This document shows positions 44,362-56,298 of a stretch of 64,000 bases of DNA, in pieces. A program made the position numbers and the translations under genes. The notes beneath the pieces were generated by a model. That model saw only the letters and a program-made list of their open reading frames with translations. It had not been told where the DNA came from and did no database searches. This stretch comes from Gigaspora margarita (taxonomy: Eukaryota > Glomeromycota > Glomeromycetes > Diversisporales > Gigasporaceae), in assembly GCA_009809945.1 (NCBI GenBank), contig WTPW01000198.1:475610-539609 (forward strand). Direction: 5' to 3'. The first letter of the stretch is position 1, and each line of letters opens with the position of its first letter.

Positions 44362-45633
44362 ATGAGAATTTACTTTTTAATAGTTTTATTATCATTATTA
44401 CAAAGTTATTCAATTTATGCTGAACAGGATCATCCGTTAGCAAAATTATGGGGGGTAGAAGATAATGAAGTCCCCAAGTTATTGGAAAATGAGAGAAATT
44501 TGATTGCGATTGATAAAATCTTAAAATCAATACTAGAACAGGATAATTTTATTTCAAGCTTTGGAGGTTCTGTTATATTTCCAAAAGAAAATATTATAAC
44601 TGTTAATACAGTAGATTTTTCTAAAGTCGATGATTTATTAGCCTTGCCTCAAATAAATCCACATAAGGATTTTCTATCATTTGATAAAGCAGAAAATTCC
44701 ATGAGTCTGAGTCAACTTATATATAATTTTGACCAAATAGCTTTTCAAGCCTCTTCAATTAGACCAAATCAGACAATAATTTATACTGATCTGGAAAGTA
44801 ATAATAACGTTATATATATTTTTAATAGGGATATTAATAATTCAGAATTTATCGAGGCTATAAAACCCTATAACCCGAAAATAATATACGAAAACATAAA
44901 CAGTCCACCTGTTTCACAGAATATAACACAATTACGACGTGATTTTAATCCACGTAATTTAAAAATTAAATTATTAAGTGGAGATGGGCTATACAATAAT
45001 GGTTTATTTTGCTCTGCTGGTTTTTGGGCAACTGATAGATTTGACCCAAATGATTTTTACGTTATAACTGCAGGACATTGCTATAACAATGAAATTACTA
45101 ATACCGAATTTTATTACGCACCGTGGAGATATGACTTACCATCTGACTTATTAATTGGACGAATGGTATTTCATATGACGGATCCTTACGATTTTGGCAT
45201 AATTAATCATGTTAATAAGGATGTCATCCCAACATTTTCTGTAAGAAATGATGTGACAACTAAATATAGAGAATTAACTATAACAGATAGCGCACCTGTA
45301 ACTAGCGTTGGAGCTCATATATGTAGATCTGGCCGCACATCGTATTTTTCTTGTGGATATGTATTGGGTTTTAATGGGAGGAATTATGGCTATACGATTG
45401 GCATTAAAAAAGATTTAATTATTACTGATATGCCTGCTGAACGTGGTGATAGCGGTGGGCCTATACTTTCTTTTGTTTCACCGCAAAATTTATATTCCGT
45501 GGTTGTACATGGTATATTTTTTGGTGGTGGAAGAATTTTGAATGCTGCTCAATCGATAGATATAATTTTCAAAGAATTAGGAGAAAACACTATATATGAT
45601 CTTACTCTTTATACTGGAGGTTCGAGTAGTTAG
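44362..45633 (+). CDS. Secreted trypsin-fold serine protease (S1 family)
   Basis: An intact, intronless gene of 423 residues. Residues 1-20 (MRIYFLIVLLSLLQSYSIYA) are a signal peptide. Residues about 21-195 have no protease motifs and probably form a propeptide, as in alpha-lytic/streptogrisin-type enzymes. The catalytic triad is visible: His239 in VITAGHC, Asp277 in DPYDFGII, Ser364 in RGDSGGP. Cys217-Cys240 and Cys321-Cys331 are placed for the disulfides of this fold. The long pro-region and short loops favour the bacterial-like S1 branch over animal trypsins. It would cleave proteins outside the cell after removal of the pro-region. It is the only full-length, undamaged gene in the window and stands alone in repeat-rich DNA. 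Several Asn-X-Ser/Thr sites suggest N-glycosylation. Substrate preference cannot be read safely. Confidence 0.9.
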   Translation: MRIYFLIVLLSLLQSYSIYAEQDHPLAKLWGVEDNEVPKLLENERNLIAIDKILKSILEQDNFISSFGGSVIFPKENIITVNTVDFSKVDDLLALPQINPHKDFLSFDKAENSMSLSQLIYNFDQIAFQASSIRPNQTIIYTDLESNNNVIYIFNRDINNSEFIEAIKPYNPKIIYENINSPPVSQNITQLRRDFNPRNLKIKLLSGDGLYNNGLFCSAGFWATDRFDPNDFYVITAGHCYNNEITNTEFYYAPWRYDLPSDLLIGRMVFHMTDPYDFGIINHVNKDVIPTFSVRNDVTTKYRELTITDSAPVTSVGAHICRSGRTSYFSCGYVLGFNGRNYGYTIGIKKDLIITDMPAERGDSGGPILSFVSPQNLYSVVVHGIFFGGGRILNAAQSIDIIFKELGENTIYDLTLYTGGSSS

Positions 45634-47290
45634 TTCATAAAAACACCATTCCAGAGTTGCTGTGTTTATTGGTTATATTGGTTATTTGATTAGAGTAGTA
45701 CATCTATAAATTTTATAGTGCATCATTAGTGCACTATTAAAATTTTTTTGGTGCATTGGGTGCAACCTGCGATATCGCAAGTCCATTACGTGATGTACAA
45801 TCGGCGTACGACCAATAAAATTGCGAAAACATTTTTATACAAGTATGGGCGGATTTTTTATGATATTGGTGATTGCTAAAAATTAATGATAACATTTTGT
45901 AAAAATTTAATCCAATCATTTATGTAATATTGCACGATTGCCAGCAAAACTACTTGCAAATAATCCAATTATGAATAAAACCGTTTATAAAACTGCATAA
46001 TAATTATAAATCATCATTGTATTTAACTTTTCAATCGCTTTTCTTAGTCATAAATTGCTTATGAAACTGATCATAAAGTCGCATAATATTTATAAATCAT
46101 TTAGAAATTATTACGTATATCACTTCATTTTAATAATCACAACATTCCCATCAATCTTATATGTATGTAATTCTAATGCAAATTTGGCATAGATTTTAAA
46201 ATTATGCACATATGTGATCATAATTTTAAGCATTGACATGTAATAAACATTTAAAAATGCCATCACACAACAAACAATTCTAAATGTAGTAATGTAATAA
46301 ACGATAGCTTAACTTTAACTCCTAAAATTCACCCTTAAACTACTACTATATCTGCCTTCTATTTAAAATACTAACATTATATAATTCTAATCCAATATTA
46401 AGTTAATATTAAACCTACCTTTTATATAAAGATATCTTGACGCTAATTTTATTCCAAACCTATACCTTAATTTTATCTCATATAGTCCTATCCTAATATC
46501 TAAACCAATCTAATATTAATTTTGTATAATTTTGCTATAATATCTAAATATAGCTAACCATAACTAAGTTCTACTCTTTAATTGTATTCTAACTATTTAT
46601 TAAAACTGCATAACCAATGAAAACAAATATTTATATCATGACAGAAGTTGAAATCTGATTAAATTATAACTTTAGTTAACTGAAGTTGCACTTAAAGCAC
46701 TAAGCATTAATCATTAATTTTAAGTAGATATTTCTTTAGTAACTAAAGTTACAGCCTTAGTTGAGTATCAACTTCAGTAATAATATTTTATAAAAAAAAC
46801 TCATTACTAAACATTATCCAAGTATCCAAGTAATTGCTATTAATTACTAAATAAAATATAACAATAATAACATAGCAAATATAGTATTAAAAAAAATAAT
46901 ACAAAAGATTAAATAATACTAAAAACTATAGAAGAATATTATGAATAATAGCACAATCAAAGTGAATAACAGCTCTAGAATAAATAACCCAATAAATAAT
47001 GATATCTTAATTAATAGCACTAACAAAATGATAGCTCCAATAAATAATAACTCTAACAAATAATAATTTCAAAAAATAGTAGTCTGGATAAAATAATCCT
47101 AAAAAAAGAAATTTAAAATAATTAGTATTTAATCAAAAATAAAAAAAAAAACAAAATTTATTTATATAATATTGATACGTATAACCCATAATGTTACAAC
47201 TTGCTATATTAACAAAATTCTTATAAATATTACAGCCAAACTTCTAAATGCACATTGCTAGGACCTGCTCTAGAGTGTACATTTAGTAGG
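45634..47290. other. Intergenic DNA, no gene seen
   Basis: Contains small palindromes (atagtgcatcattagtgcac near 45716, tgcgatatcgca near 45768) and a loose A-rich repeat of aataatagcactaa-like units at about 46930-47110. Confidence 0.5.
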
Positions 47291-47299
47291 ATTCAAATT

Positions 47300-47525
47300 A
47301 AACCAAATATTAGATCAATTTGAATTTGTTCAAATCAAATTAATCTTAATTTGAATTTGATTTGATTCTAATCTTTGAATTTGAATTTGATTTGAATTTG
47401 AATCTTTAATTGTAATTTTTAAATCAAATCAAATATTTGTTGATCAAATTAAATATAGTCAAATTTGAATTGGAATTTGATCAAATATTTGATTCAAATA
47501 TTTGAAGATCAAATCAAATTGTGGA
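47300..47525. repeat. Degenerate (aatttgaatttgatttg)n repeat
   Basis: Low-complexity DNA built from aatttgaa and aaatcaaat in both orientations, therefore partly self-complementary. Confidence 0.85.
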
Positions 47526-47942
47526 ACCCTAGTATTTGGGGAGTTGTTACAACTATGGGAGAGACTTTTTAAAAAAGACAATAATTTAGCTCAGGGGTTA
47601 TAAGCTTAGGTTATGCAGATAGATATTCATTAGGGATTTGGATTAATGATATGGGTCATTAGGAATATATTTTAGTTATTATTCAATCAATTAGGAGGTT
47701 ATTTATAATTTATTATGACCAAGTCTGAATTATTCTATTTTATCTTTATTATTGTATCATTATTGTCTCATTACAGTTTTTTCATTGTACCTAAGTTCAG
47801 CTATCATATTTATACTTTTAGTCTGCATGGTTTAAAACCACTATTGGTGGTCTCAAACAAAATCAGTAGTCCTAGACCACTCTAGTGGGTCTCAGACCAC
47901 TGTAGGTAGTTCAAAACCAATATCCAGGGTTCAAGCCTTGTA

Positions 47943-48328
47943 CAGTGGAATTCACCTAAAGCCAACATATTTTACATATAGGCACCAATTTTTTAGCTGC
48001 AGTGTAACCTTATTATCCAATAAAAATGCAAAAAAACTTAATACAATTTTAAAATAAAGTTATAACAATTAAATTTTTGTTAATAAATTCAAATTTTGTT
48101 ATGTTTTTTTATATATAAACGCCAAAATTTTTGAAACATATATAAATTTAAATTAATATAATGGTTTAAAATAAAAGATATTTAAAAAATTTATTAATAG
48201 TTTAATAATTTAAACAATAAGCTATGAAATTATCAAAAAATTTTTTAAATATCTTTTGTTTTTAAAGAGTTATAACAATTTAAAGATTTTTATAATTAAA
48301 AGATGATGGCTTTAGGTAAATTCCACTG
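47943..48328. mobile_element. 386-bp mariner-type MITE
   Basis: Ends CAGTGGAATTCACCTAAAGC / CAGTGGAATTTACCTAAAGC are inverted over at least 22 bp; TA on both sides (47941-47942, 48329-48330). The CAGTG start and TA target are standard for Tc1/mariner. No transposase. Confidence 0.88.
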
Positions 48329-48637
48329 TACTAAAAAAAATAACTATATGAATATTCTAAAATGGGAATTGCTATTTCCACCATGGTATTTTGTTATTTC
48401 CACTATGGTTACACAAGATTTTCTATTTTTAGAATTAAAATAATATATCTGATTCTACTTCTAACTTTAATTCTAACCCTAACTCTAAAAACCAATTAGT
48501 AAAAGTTGTAGAGCTCATTTTTCTGATTCTAATGGTAGTTAAATCATCAAAATCGGCTTGGTGGATCCCAAGATACTTGGGATCAAAGAAGAGAACATAA
48601 GGATTAGCAAATTCACTGTTACACAAAGCTAGAAAAG

Positions 48638-49010
48638 GCCGTCAAACAAAAAATCATGATTTACGCAGAATTTTATTATGATAATTGGCTTTGGGCTCTT
48701 AAGTAAAGTTATTCTTTGACTCAAAAAAATGCTAGTTTCTTAAGACGTGTTTTATTCTTTTCTTAATAAACCTTTTCATTATGATAAAAACGTTTCAAAA
48801 CGTATGTAAAGAAAAACAAATCTAAGTTAGAAAAAAGCCGTCAACGAGAAATCGTGATTTGGGCGAATTTTATTATCACAATTGACTTTTGGCTCTTAAG
48901 TAAATTCGTTCTTTGGCTCAAAAAAATGCTAGTTTCTTAAGACGAGATTTATTAGTTTCTTAGTAAAATTTTTCACTACAATAAAAAACGTTTCAAAACG
49001 GATAGGTAAA
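48638..49010. repeat. Tandem duplication in the loop of the fold-back
   Basis: Two ~195-bp units (starting about 48638 and 48833) share aaaatgctagtttcttaaga, gccgtcaac/aaa and aaaacgtttcaaaacg. Confidence 0.85.
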
Positions 49011-49179
49011 GAAAATGAATAGTTTGTGTAACAGTGAATTTGCCAATCCTTATGTTCTCTTTTTTGATCCAAAGTATCTTGGGATCACCAGGCCGATTTG
49101 GATGATTTAACTACAGAAAAATGAGCTCTACAACTTTTAATTAGAAGCCAAAGAAAGTTTACTTATTAGTTTTAGAGTT

Positions 49180-49203
49180 AGGGTTAGGGTTAGGGTTAAA
49201 GAT
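49180..49203. repeat. Interstitial telomere-like repeats
   Basis: Three to four tandem TTAGGG units in the right arm of the fold-back; the left arm has the diverged complement taaccctaactctaa near 48475. Confidence 0.85.
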
Positions 49204-49319
49204 AAAGTTAGAATGTAATTTTATAATATATTATATTAATTCTAAAAATAGAAAATCTTGTGTAACCATGGTGAAAATAGCAAAATACCATGGTGGAAAT
49301 AGCAATTCCCTTCTAAAAT

Positions 49320-49917
49320 ATGCCAACTAATATATAGTAAGTTATGGCAACAAAGAAAATTACACAAATTTTTCATAACAAGGGTTGCAATTAAAGAACT
49401 CTAATCAAATTATAATATAACATTATCATGTAATAAGCATAGTATTAGTAGTCTAGAAATAATGATTTTGATTGGCTAAATTATATGAATGCTTATAAAA
49501 GTGATTTTATAAGTGGGTTAAACAATAAGCATGCACTTCTAGAATAATATACATTTATTTAAAAGTATCATTGTAGAGCTAGCCTTCTATTATGTATTTA
49601 GAAAGGGGGTTGCATTTAGAGAGGTTTGAATATAATATTAAAAATTAAATTTTTATTTAAATTAATAATATATTTATTTATTTGTTAGTTTATTTATATA
49701 ATAATAAATTCTTATATGTTTACAAATTTTTTCAGATATAACAATTTAGAGTAGTAATTTAGTAGTTGTTTCAAGTAATAAGTCCAAAGTTTGAATCCTA
49801 CTAGTAATACTCATAAAAATTGGCCTATGTTCTGGTAACAATCTTTTGTTAATTAGTTAAATATATTATGTGTAATCTTGGTACTATTTATTAGAATATA
49901 TATAGTAATAAAGTTAT
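49320..49917. other. AT-rich stretch with no gene seen
   Basis: No coding frame. A segment near 49740-49830 has a weak B-box-like word (gtttgaatcc) but no tRNA fold. Confidence 0.45.
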
Positions 49918-50146
49918 TTTGGGTTTTGGGACCCAAAATTAAATTATTTCCAAAATTAGTTTTGACCTATTTTACTTAAAACCTAAAATTTTATGATACT
50001 TATTTTGAATAGGCAAAATTATCAAGAACATAAATATATAAATTTATTTGCTCTTCCTTATCAAAAATTTCAATTTATTTTTGAAAACACAAAATAGGCA
50101 TTTTTTAAAAATCAATTTTAATGGCATGTGTGATCTAGAATAAATG
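49918..50146. repeat. Dispersed repeat, partner of 26300-26520
   Basis: Same orientation and order of words as the partner copy (tattttacttaaaacctaaa, gaacataaatatata, aaaataggcattttt). Confidence 0.65.
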
Positions 50147-51038
50147 TTCTTAGATATACTTGTATAATATTATATGGGTTTTAAAATTCAGTGCACCTGC
50201 CCTACAGTGCACCCCTTTATGTTTCTCAAAATTTTACTAAAGTAATCCCTGTGTGCTTTTAACAAAAAATGATCCTCTTGCAATTTTACTATAATTTTTA
50301 TAACTTCAACTTTAACTCCAACCCTAATTCTAATTATTATTTATATTTATTACTATAGAGTGCACTATAGTGTAGTGCACTAAATTATAAAACCTATAGT
50401 ATATAAACAAATTCAAGAAATTATAAATACTAAAATCTATTTGGCAAGTTTCAAGTAATAAAATAGTAAAGAGCATATCAGTGGATTTACAGAATTGAAA
50501 TTGTGCCCTAAAAATGGTCCCCAAAATTGATTATTTACAAAAATTTATTGGTCATATTATAGTCAGATAATCAACAAATAACTGATTATTATAAATAAAC
50601 CTATTAAATAAATGCAAACCCATTAGATCTTAGAAATAAAGTGGTTTAACTTGTAAAATTATATAAAAATTGGGGTATTGAAAAATGGTCCAATTCTGTA
50701 AATCTCCCAATATGGCTTCAGTTATAATATAGAAGATTGGAACTTTAGAAATAAAGTCTAATAAACAATACACAAAATTTTTTAAAAAGGTAATTTACTA
50801 ATCTGGCTACAAGAACTATTATACTAAAAAATCTTATACTATAATTATACTTGCTGCCCAAATTCAAATCTATAAATTCCAATTCCAAATCCCAAATCCC
50901 ACTGTCAAAATTCAAAAGTCAAAATAGAACAAATCCCAAATTAAATACAAACCCCAAATTAAGTATAAATACCAAATTAGATACAAATACCAAATTAGAT
51001 ACAAATCCCAAATCTTAAATTAAATACAAATTTCAAAT

Positions 51039-51205
51039 AGGGGCGCTGACATTTATTAGGTAATATTTTAGGGGGTGGGGGGGTCAAGAAAAATCTTACC
51101 TTAGTTAATTAGTTAAATTTGATTGGCTAAAATAAAATCTTACCTGGGGGTAGGGGGGTAAGCCCCTATAGTAAATGGATATTAGGTAATAAATGTCAGC
51201 GCCCT
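51039..51205. mobile_element. 167-bp MITE with G-runs, nested
   Basis: Ends AGGGGCGCTGACATTTATTA / AGGGCGCTGACATTTATTAC are inverted. Runs such as gggggtgggggggt on one side and complementary structure on the other could form four-stranded DNA. AAAT flanks both sides; this is too short to type it. Confidence 0.75.
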
Positions 51206-51639
51206 AAATACAAATTATAAATTAAAAATAGGCAAAAGATATTTAAGTTTTCCAGATTATTGATCTGTTTTTCCAATTGCTTTTTTTTTTGGTAACCTGT
51301 TACTATGCGACTCTTATATGATTGAACAATTATTTTTGAAATTGGTGATCATATATAAACAATAATTATCTTTTTGATTATAATTTGTTTTTTTTTTCTG
51401 CACTTGTTTTTTTTATTTTATTACTGTAATAACTATTTTTTTCTTTTTTTTTCTTCTTTTTAGGAGTCATCACTAGAGTCATTGCTGGAGTCATCACTGA
51501 AGACTTGGAACTGTTGTTAGAGTCATCATTGGAGCTGTTGTTGAAGCCTTAGTGTTGTCATAGTGCCATTGTTGAAGTGAGATCATAAAGTTATGCAATT
51601 CAGGTGGTTTAGTAGGTTGTTTTTGTAGTGCCTTTGTTG

Positions 51640-52180
51640 CTTTCTTCATTGTTGTGCAGGTGGGGGGTTTTTTGTGCTTTGATTGTTGTTCTTGCAATGC
51701 TTTTGCTGCTCTTTGTAGTGCATTTGGTAGTGTTTTTGGTTATCGATTGGTGGTGCTTTTGGTCATTATATGGTGCTTTTGGTCATCATTTGGTGCCTTT
51801 GGTCATCGTTTGGTGGTGCTTTTGGTCATGCTTTTGGTCATCATTTGGTAGTACTTACTTTGTAGTTTGCTAGTTTTTTTGGTTATAATTTGGTGGTACT
51901 TTTGGTCATAGTTTGGTAGTACTTTTGGTCGTCATTTGTTGGTACTTTTCATTGTTGTTTGTTGGTGCTTAGATTATTGTTGGGTGGTGCTTATGATATT
52001 GTTATTTGGTAGTGCTTTTGATTGTTATTTAGTGGTACTTTGCTTGTTTGTTAGTGCTTTTAGATAGTGTTTGTTCATCATTTTTTGGTGCTTTTTGGTT
52101 ATTATTTAGTGATACTTTTAGTGTTGCTTGGTGATTGTTGTTTGCTGGTACTTTTGTTCATTTGTCTTGCTATGCTTTTT
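51640..52180. repeat. G/T-rich degenerate satellite (tttggtggtgcttttggtcat units)
   Basis: Dozens of loose copies of a ~20-25-bp unit around ttggtggtgcttttggtca; the plus strand has almost no C-rich or A-rich stretches. It opens long frames with Val/Leu/Phe-rich peptides, which are artefacts. Confidence 0.85.
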
Positions 52181-52675
52181 TCTTTATTTTTTGTACTTTT
52201 TGCTACTTGTATTTTTTTTTAACTATAATAAAAAATTATTTTTATTAAATACGATATATGATAAAAAAAACTTTGAATTTTTTTTAAAATTTTGATTTAG
52301 GTAGTATGGGATAAAAACTTATATGTCCTGGGCATAGGATAAAAGCCTCTATCCCAAATCTTGTATATTGTGATTTATGGTACCAGTACTAGATTATCAA
52401 TTAGCTTATCAAGAACATATCTTATTATTAATAAATAAGTATTGCGATAATACATTCTTGATTATTGATATTTGGTATTTGGAATAGTTTTAGGATTTGA
52501 AATAAATTTGGATTTGGAATGATTTTGGAATTTGGGATATACATAAAAGGTAAATACTATTTGGACATTTGGAACTTACGATATTAAAACCCCAAATAGG
52601 TTTTAACTATTTGGGATTTGGGATTTTATCTTAGGCCACTAATTTGGGCAGCAAGTATAATTATAATTATAAAAA

Positions 52676-52736
52676 TCAATAAACTATAAAGGTATTTAAT
52701 GTCAAAATAGAAAAAAATTAAATTAATACTCTTTCT
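52676..52736. repeat. Direct repeat, partner of 55922-55982
   Basis: Shares aatcaataaactataaa and aaaatagaaaaaa with 55922-55982. The two copies lie on either side of the hAT-like element, about 3.2 kb apart. Confidence 0.5.
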
Positions 52737-52873
52737 GCTAATTTCTGTTTTATTATAATTTTTACTCACATCTATTTTTTAGCAGTTTAAATAAGAACAA
52801 ATACAGATATACTGTATACAAACATTCCCAACTATTATTATTCCTTAGAAGCTATGTATCCATGCCTGTCTAG

Positions 52874-55121
52874 TAGGGCTCCGACAGACCCAAACTGAGA
52901 CCGGACTTTAGACAAGTCTGAGTCCGGTTCGAAATTCAAACTGGACTCGAACTCAAACTATTTTACAACTCAGTCTGGTCCAGTCTGAATATCAAACTTT
53001 TGGCTTGGTTCGAGTCCGGTTTGAGTTCAGTTCGAAAGTTTGAATCTGGTCTAAAAATCTGAAATCAATCCAACGTGCATAAGATAGTAAATATTTTTAT
53101 AGTGTTCTGACAGGACCGGGAAAACTCTATAATAGGCCCCGCCCCAAAAAATTTATTTAGTAAGTTTTGCGAATCAGGCTTTTTTTATAATTAAGCGAAT
53201 CAGTTTTGCGGGCACCTTAAAAAATTTAATAATAAAGCGAATCATTTTGGTCGAACACCTTGATATAGATCCGGAATTTTCCAGAGCTTTACTTCAATTA
53301 TTTTCCTGAGCTTGCTCATATTTTACGTTCATTGATTTTCTAACTGGAATATTTCGGACCTGTACTTATTTTATGATAGATCGAATCAACTAATAGCGAT
53401 GACATTTTTTATATTCTAAATATGTGAATCTAATCTGGGTAGTAACATTTTTTTCTGCGAATTATATAAAGTTGAGGACCTCATGAGACTTTATAATAAT
53501 TCGAATCTATGATAAGTCAGTCACATTTTCCATATTTATAATAGTATTCGAATATAGTAGGGGCGGGGACCTATTATAGAGTTTTCCTGGTCCTGTTCTG
53601 ACCTGATAAGTATCATCTGGGTTATATGTGGGTAGGCAACTGACCTGGGTTTATTATGGCCCATCCAAGTAGTCAAACTATAGGCAGGAAACATATAAAA
53701 TTTCAAGAGATTAGAGGTTGTAGCTAATGTTCTGACCCAGATCAGGTGACCCATATGGGTTACTGGTCAGAAATTGTTATAACCTAGGTAGTGTTCTGAG
53801 TTGATAAAAATTTTTAATCGAATAGTTGCCAACTATAGTTGCAATTAATCTATTATGTACCAGGAGCATAGTGCATGGTTATGTAGCGTGTGAAGTGTTC
53901 TGTACAAATCTGGGATTTTATTGGGTTATTCGTCCTTGTGACTCTATGTATTACCCCGAACAATACTATAAAAGATACGTATCGGCATTTGAATGGCCTT
54001 TGTACGCAAAATCTTATAATTAGTAATAGCAACGCGTGGGATCACATGTGATCCCATGTGGAATTAGATTATCTGGCCTGCGTTAGCAATTGATAATGCA
54101 CAAACTGTACGTTGAAATAAATATTTTAAATTGTCATTATTAATAAAGTGGGAATCTAGACTTTTAATTTCTTGCATAAAATAATACACCAAGAATATTG
54201 TGTACTATATAGGCAAAAATCTCCAATTTCAGATAAGGTTAAATAAATTCGAGTCAATCATTTATGTGATTTAGATAATTATTGATAAAATTATAAGCTC
54301 GATTATGAATTTCTTATGAGTGTTTATGGTTATTTGTATGTATATAACCTAGTTATAAATTTTGTATGTATGTACAGTACTTGATTACTATAAATTTTAG
54401 TACATTTATATATGATTATACATCTGATTAATTATAAATTTTTATATATTTATGATTTGATCGCTTTGTTACCATTATAATTTTTAAATATTATATATAT
54501 TAATTTTAAAAAAAAATTGATAAAATTAAGGCAAATCTGAATCGATGTATTTAATAATTATAAGATTCAAATGTTTAAAAGTAGGTAAAGTCTATATAAG
54601 CATTTTTATTTGTAATCAATGCTTTAAGATTTTTATAAGAAATGATTATTATTTTAATGAGAAATTACATTCCTCGTAATGATATATATATATATATATG
54701 TATATACATTTATTAATCATAAAAAATCTAGAGAATCTACTCGACCCTGTGAATCCCGTGAATCCCATGCAGGATTTTTAAAAAATCAGAATTTGCCTGA
54801 CTAAATATGGGTTAGGATTAGGGAAGTATAAAAAAAAATTGTTGCAACAAATTAAAAATCATTGTAACAAATTAAAAAAAAATTGGTATAAGGTTTTTTT
54901 TTTTAGAATTAGACTGCTAATCCTGGACCCAGACAGGTTCATGAACTTCGAACCAGACCCAGACCAAACCTATAAACATGTTTAAGTCTGGTTCAGATTC
55001 AGTACTTTAGGTCCAGGGCCGAGTCCGGGTCTGAAATTTCCAAATTTTGTGGTTCAAGTCTGGGTTTGAGTCTGGGTCCAGCTGGACCCAGACCAGACCC
55101 GAACTGGACTTCGGAGCCCTA
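52874..55121. mobile_element. 2.2-kb hAT-like element
   Basis: Ends TAGGGCTCCGA are inverted and fit the hAT consensus; the 8-bp duplication CTGTCTAG is perfect (52866-52873, 55122-55129). Both sub-terminal regions (52880-53060 and 54915-55110) are rich in inverted and direct copies of gagtccggttcgaa and ggacccagacc-type words, likely transposase-binding repeats. A second element is nested at 53112-53594. No intact transposase remains, so it is non-autonomous. Confidence 0.88.
53112..53594. mobile_element. 483-bp TIR element nested in the hAT-like element
   Basis: Ends AGGACCGGGAAAACTCTATA / AGGACCAGGAAAACTCTATA are inverted over about 33 bp up to a GGCCCCGCCCC-type run. The 8-bp duplication GTTCTGAC is perfect (53104-53111, 53595-53602). 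Inside, gcgaatca-like words repeat. Confidence 0.87.
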
Positions 55122-55129
55122 CTGTCTAG

Positions 55130-56150
55130 TCTATAAATTTGCTAAATTTTAAGTTTGCACTAGCACCTTTGCTTTGGCAAAGAATTTAGTGAGTCAGACA
55201 ATTTTACTTAAACCTTGCTTCCATGAGTACAATATATAACACACTTTAAGCTAAATGCATGTTCTAGCATTAGAATATTTATAAAAACATATACAACAAT
55301 AACCAAACACATATATACTATTTTAAATATACACCACTACAAAACAATATAAAAATTTACTCAAAAGTGGGCATTCTAGCTTACCTACATCAAATACAAC
55401 AATTATATTATTATCTACAATAATAGAAAATTGTCCAAATGATACAAAACACAATAATTAATGATGCATCATCAATTATTGAACCTAAACAATCTTAGAT
55501 CATTAATAAATATATACCAGTCTGGCCAACATAATCTATTATGATTGCCATACTATATCAATCTACACTACACTCCTTTCAAATATACCACAATGAACTA
55601 CACTGTGTTTTCTTTCTATAAAGTAGCTCTTTGTAAAATAGATATAGAAATTTTTATAGCATAAGCTTGGTCTTTAATCTTATTTAGCTAAGGGCAGACA
55701 ATAGGCATTTCTTGTCTTTTTTGAATTTGTTTACCCACCATATACTGTATTTTGTAGACTAAGAGCAGAAATTGCTGTTCTTAGCTAAATATATATCATA
55801 GGTAAAGTAGCTAAGTCTTAGTTTACCAAAATTAATATACAGCATACATGTTAATGTATTATAATATATTATAATAAAAATAAACTGAGACAAGGTTTCA
55901 CTTACAAAAAAAAAAAAAAATTAAATCAATAAACTATAAATGTACCTAATATCAAAAATAGAAAAAAGATTAAATATCAATATTAGAATTAAGACAATTT
56001 TATAAGTACAAAAGTAAATAATAATAGTAGTTAAAAAGTATTCTTAACTATAAATATGTATAATTATCTAAATGAAACAGAAACTGCTTTAACAAGTTTT
56101 TTTTAAAAAATGTATTAGTACAAAAATAGAATTCTAAAATTATAATTAAT
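55130..56150. other. AT-rich stretch with no gene seen
   Basis: Contains an inverted pair tatttagctaagggcaga / taagagcagaaattgctgtt near 55680-55790 and the direct repeat partner at 55922-55982. No coding frame. Confidence 0.5.
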
Positions 56151-56298
56151 AGTTATGAGGCATGAAGTGCTGAATAACTGAGGTATTGCAGAATATGATT
56201 TGATTGGTCGATTTTAAGCACCAAAGGTGCGCAAAATTCGACCAATCAAATCATATGCAAATAGTACTGAAGTTATGAGACACTTGTGTCTCATAACT
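56151..56298. repeat. 148-bp fold-back (MITE-like) upstream of the recombinase gene
   Basis: Outer ends agttatgaggcatgaagtg / agttatgagacacaagtgt and the inner arms atatgatttgattggtcga are inverted; the loop is agcaccaaaggtgc. It sits about 300 bp upstream of the recombinase start. Confidence 0.78.

Larger units (their letters stand above)
48364..49310. mobile_element. 947-bp fold-back element with 9-bp target duplication
   Basis: Ends GGGAATTGCTATTTCCACCA are perfectly inverted, and each arm is about 270-290 bp long. The 9-bp duplication TTCTAAAAT is intact on both sides (48355-48363, 49311-49319). Long inverted ends with a 9-bp duplication fit the Mutator-like superfamily. The loop (about 48638-49020) is a tandem duplication of a ~195-bp segment. 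The arms carry telomere-like TTAGGG repeats and the module shared with the fold-back at 27233. No transposase. Confidence 0.88.
50849..52656. mobile_element. 1.8-kb TIR element carrying a G/T-rich satellite
   Basis: Ends ACTTGCTGCCCAAATT are inverted exactly; ATAATTAT is present directly on both sides (50841-50848, 52657-52664), an 8-bp duplication, although the word is itself a palindrome. Sub-terminal regions are rich in repeats of aaatcccaaat and their complements. The middle holds a nested MITE (51039-51205) and a G/T-rich array (51640-52180). No transposase seen. Confidence 0.72.

Noticed and set aside
47880..47945. B-box-like ggttcaagcc with upstream repeated ccact words
   Set aside because: No matching acceptor stem or A-box; not a tRNA.
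49741..49840. Possible tRNA-derived sequence (gtttgaatcc)
   Set aside because: Only a weak B-box-like word; no A-box or cloverleaf pairing could be built.
51628..51873. Open frames with hydrophobic Val/Leu/Phe peptides
   Set aside because: Products of the G/T-rich satellite, present in two frames at once.
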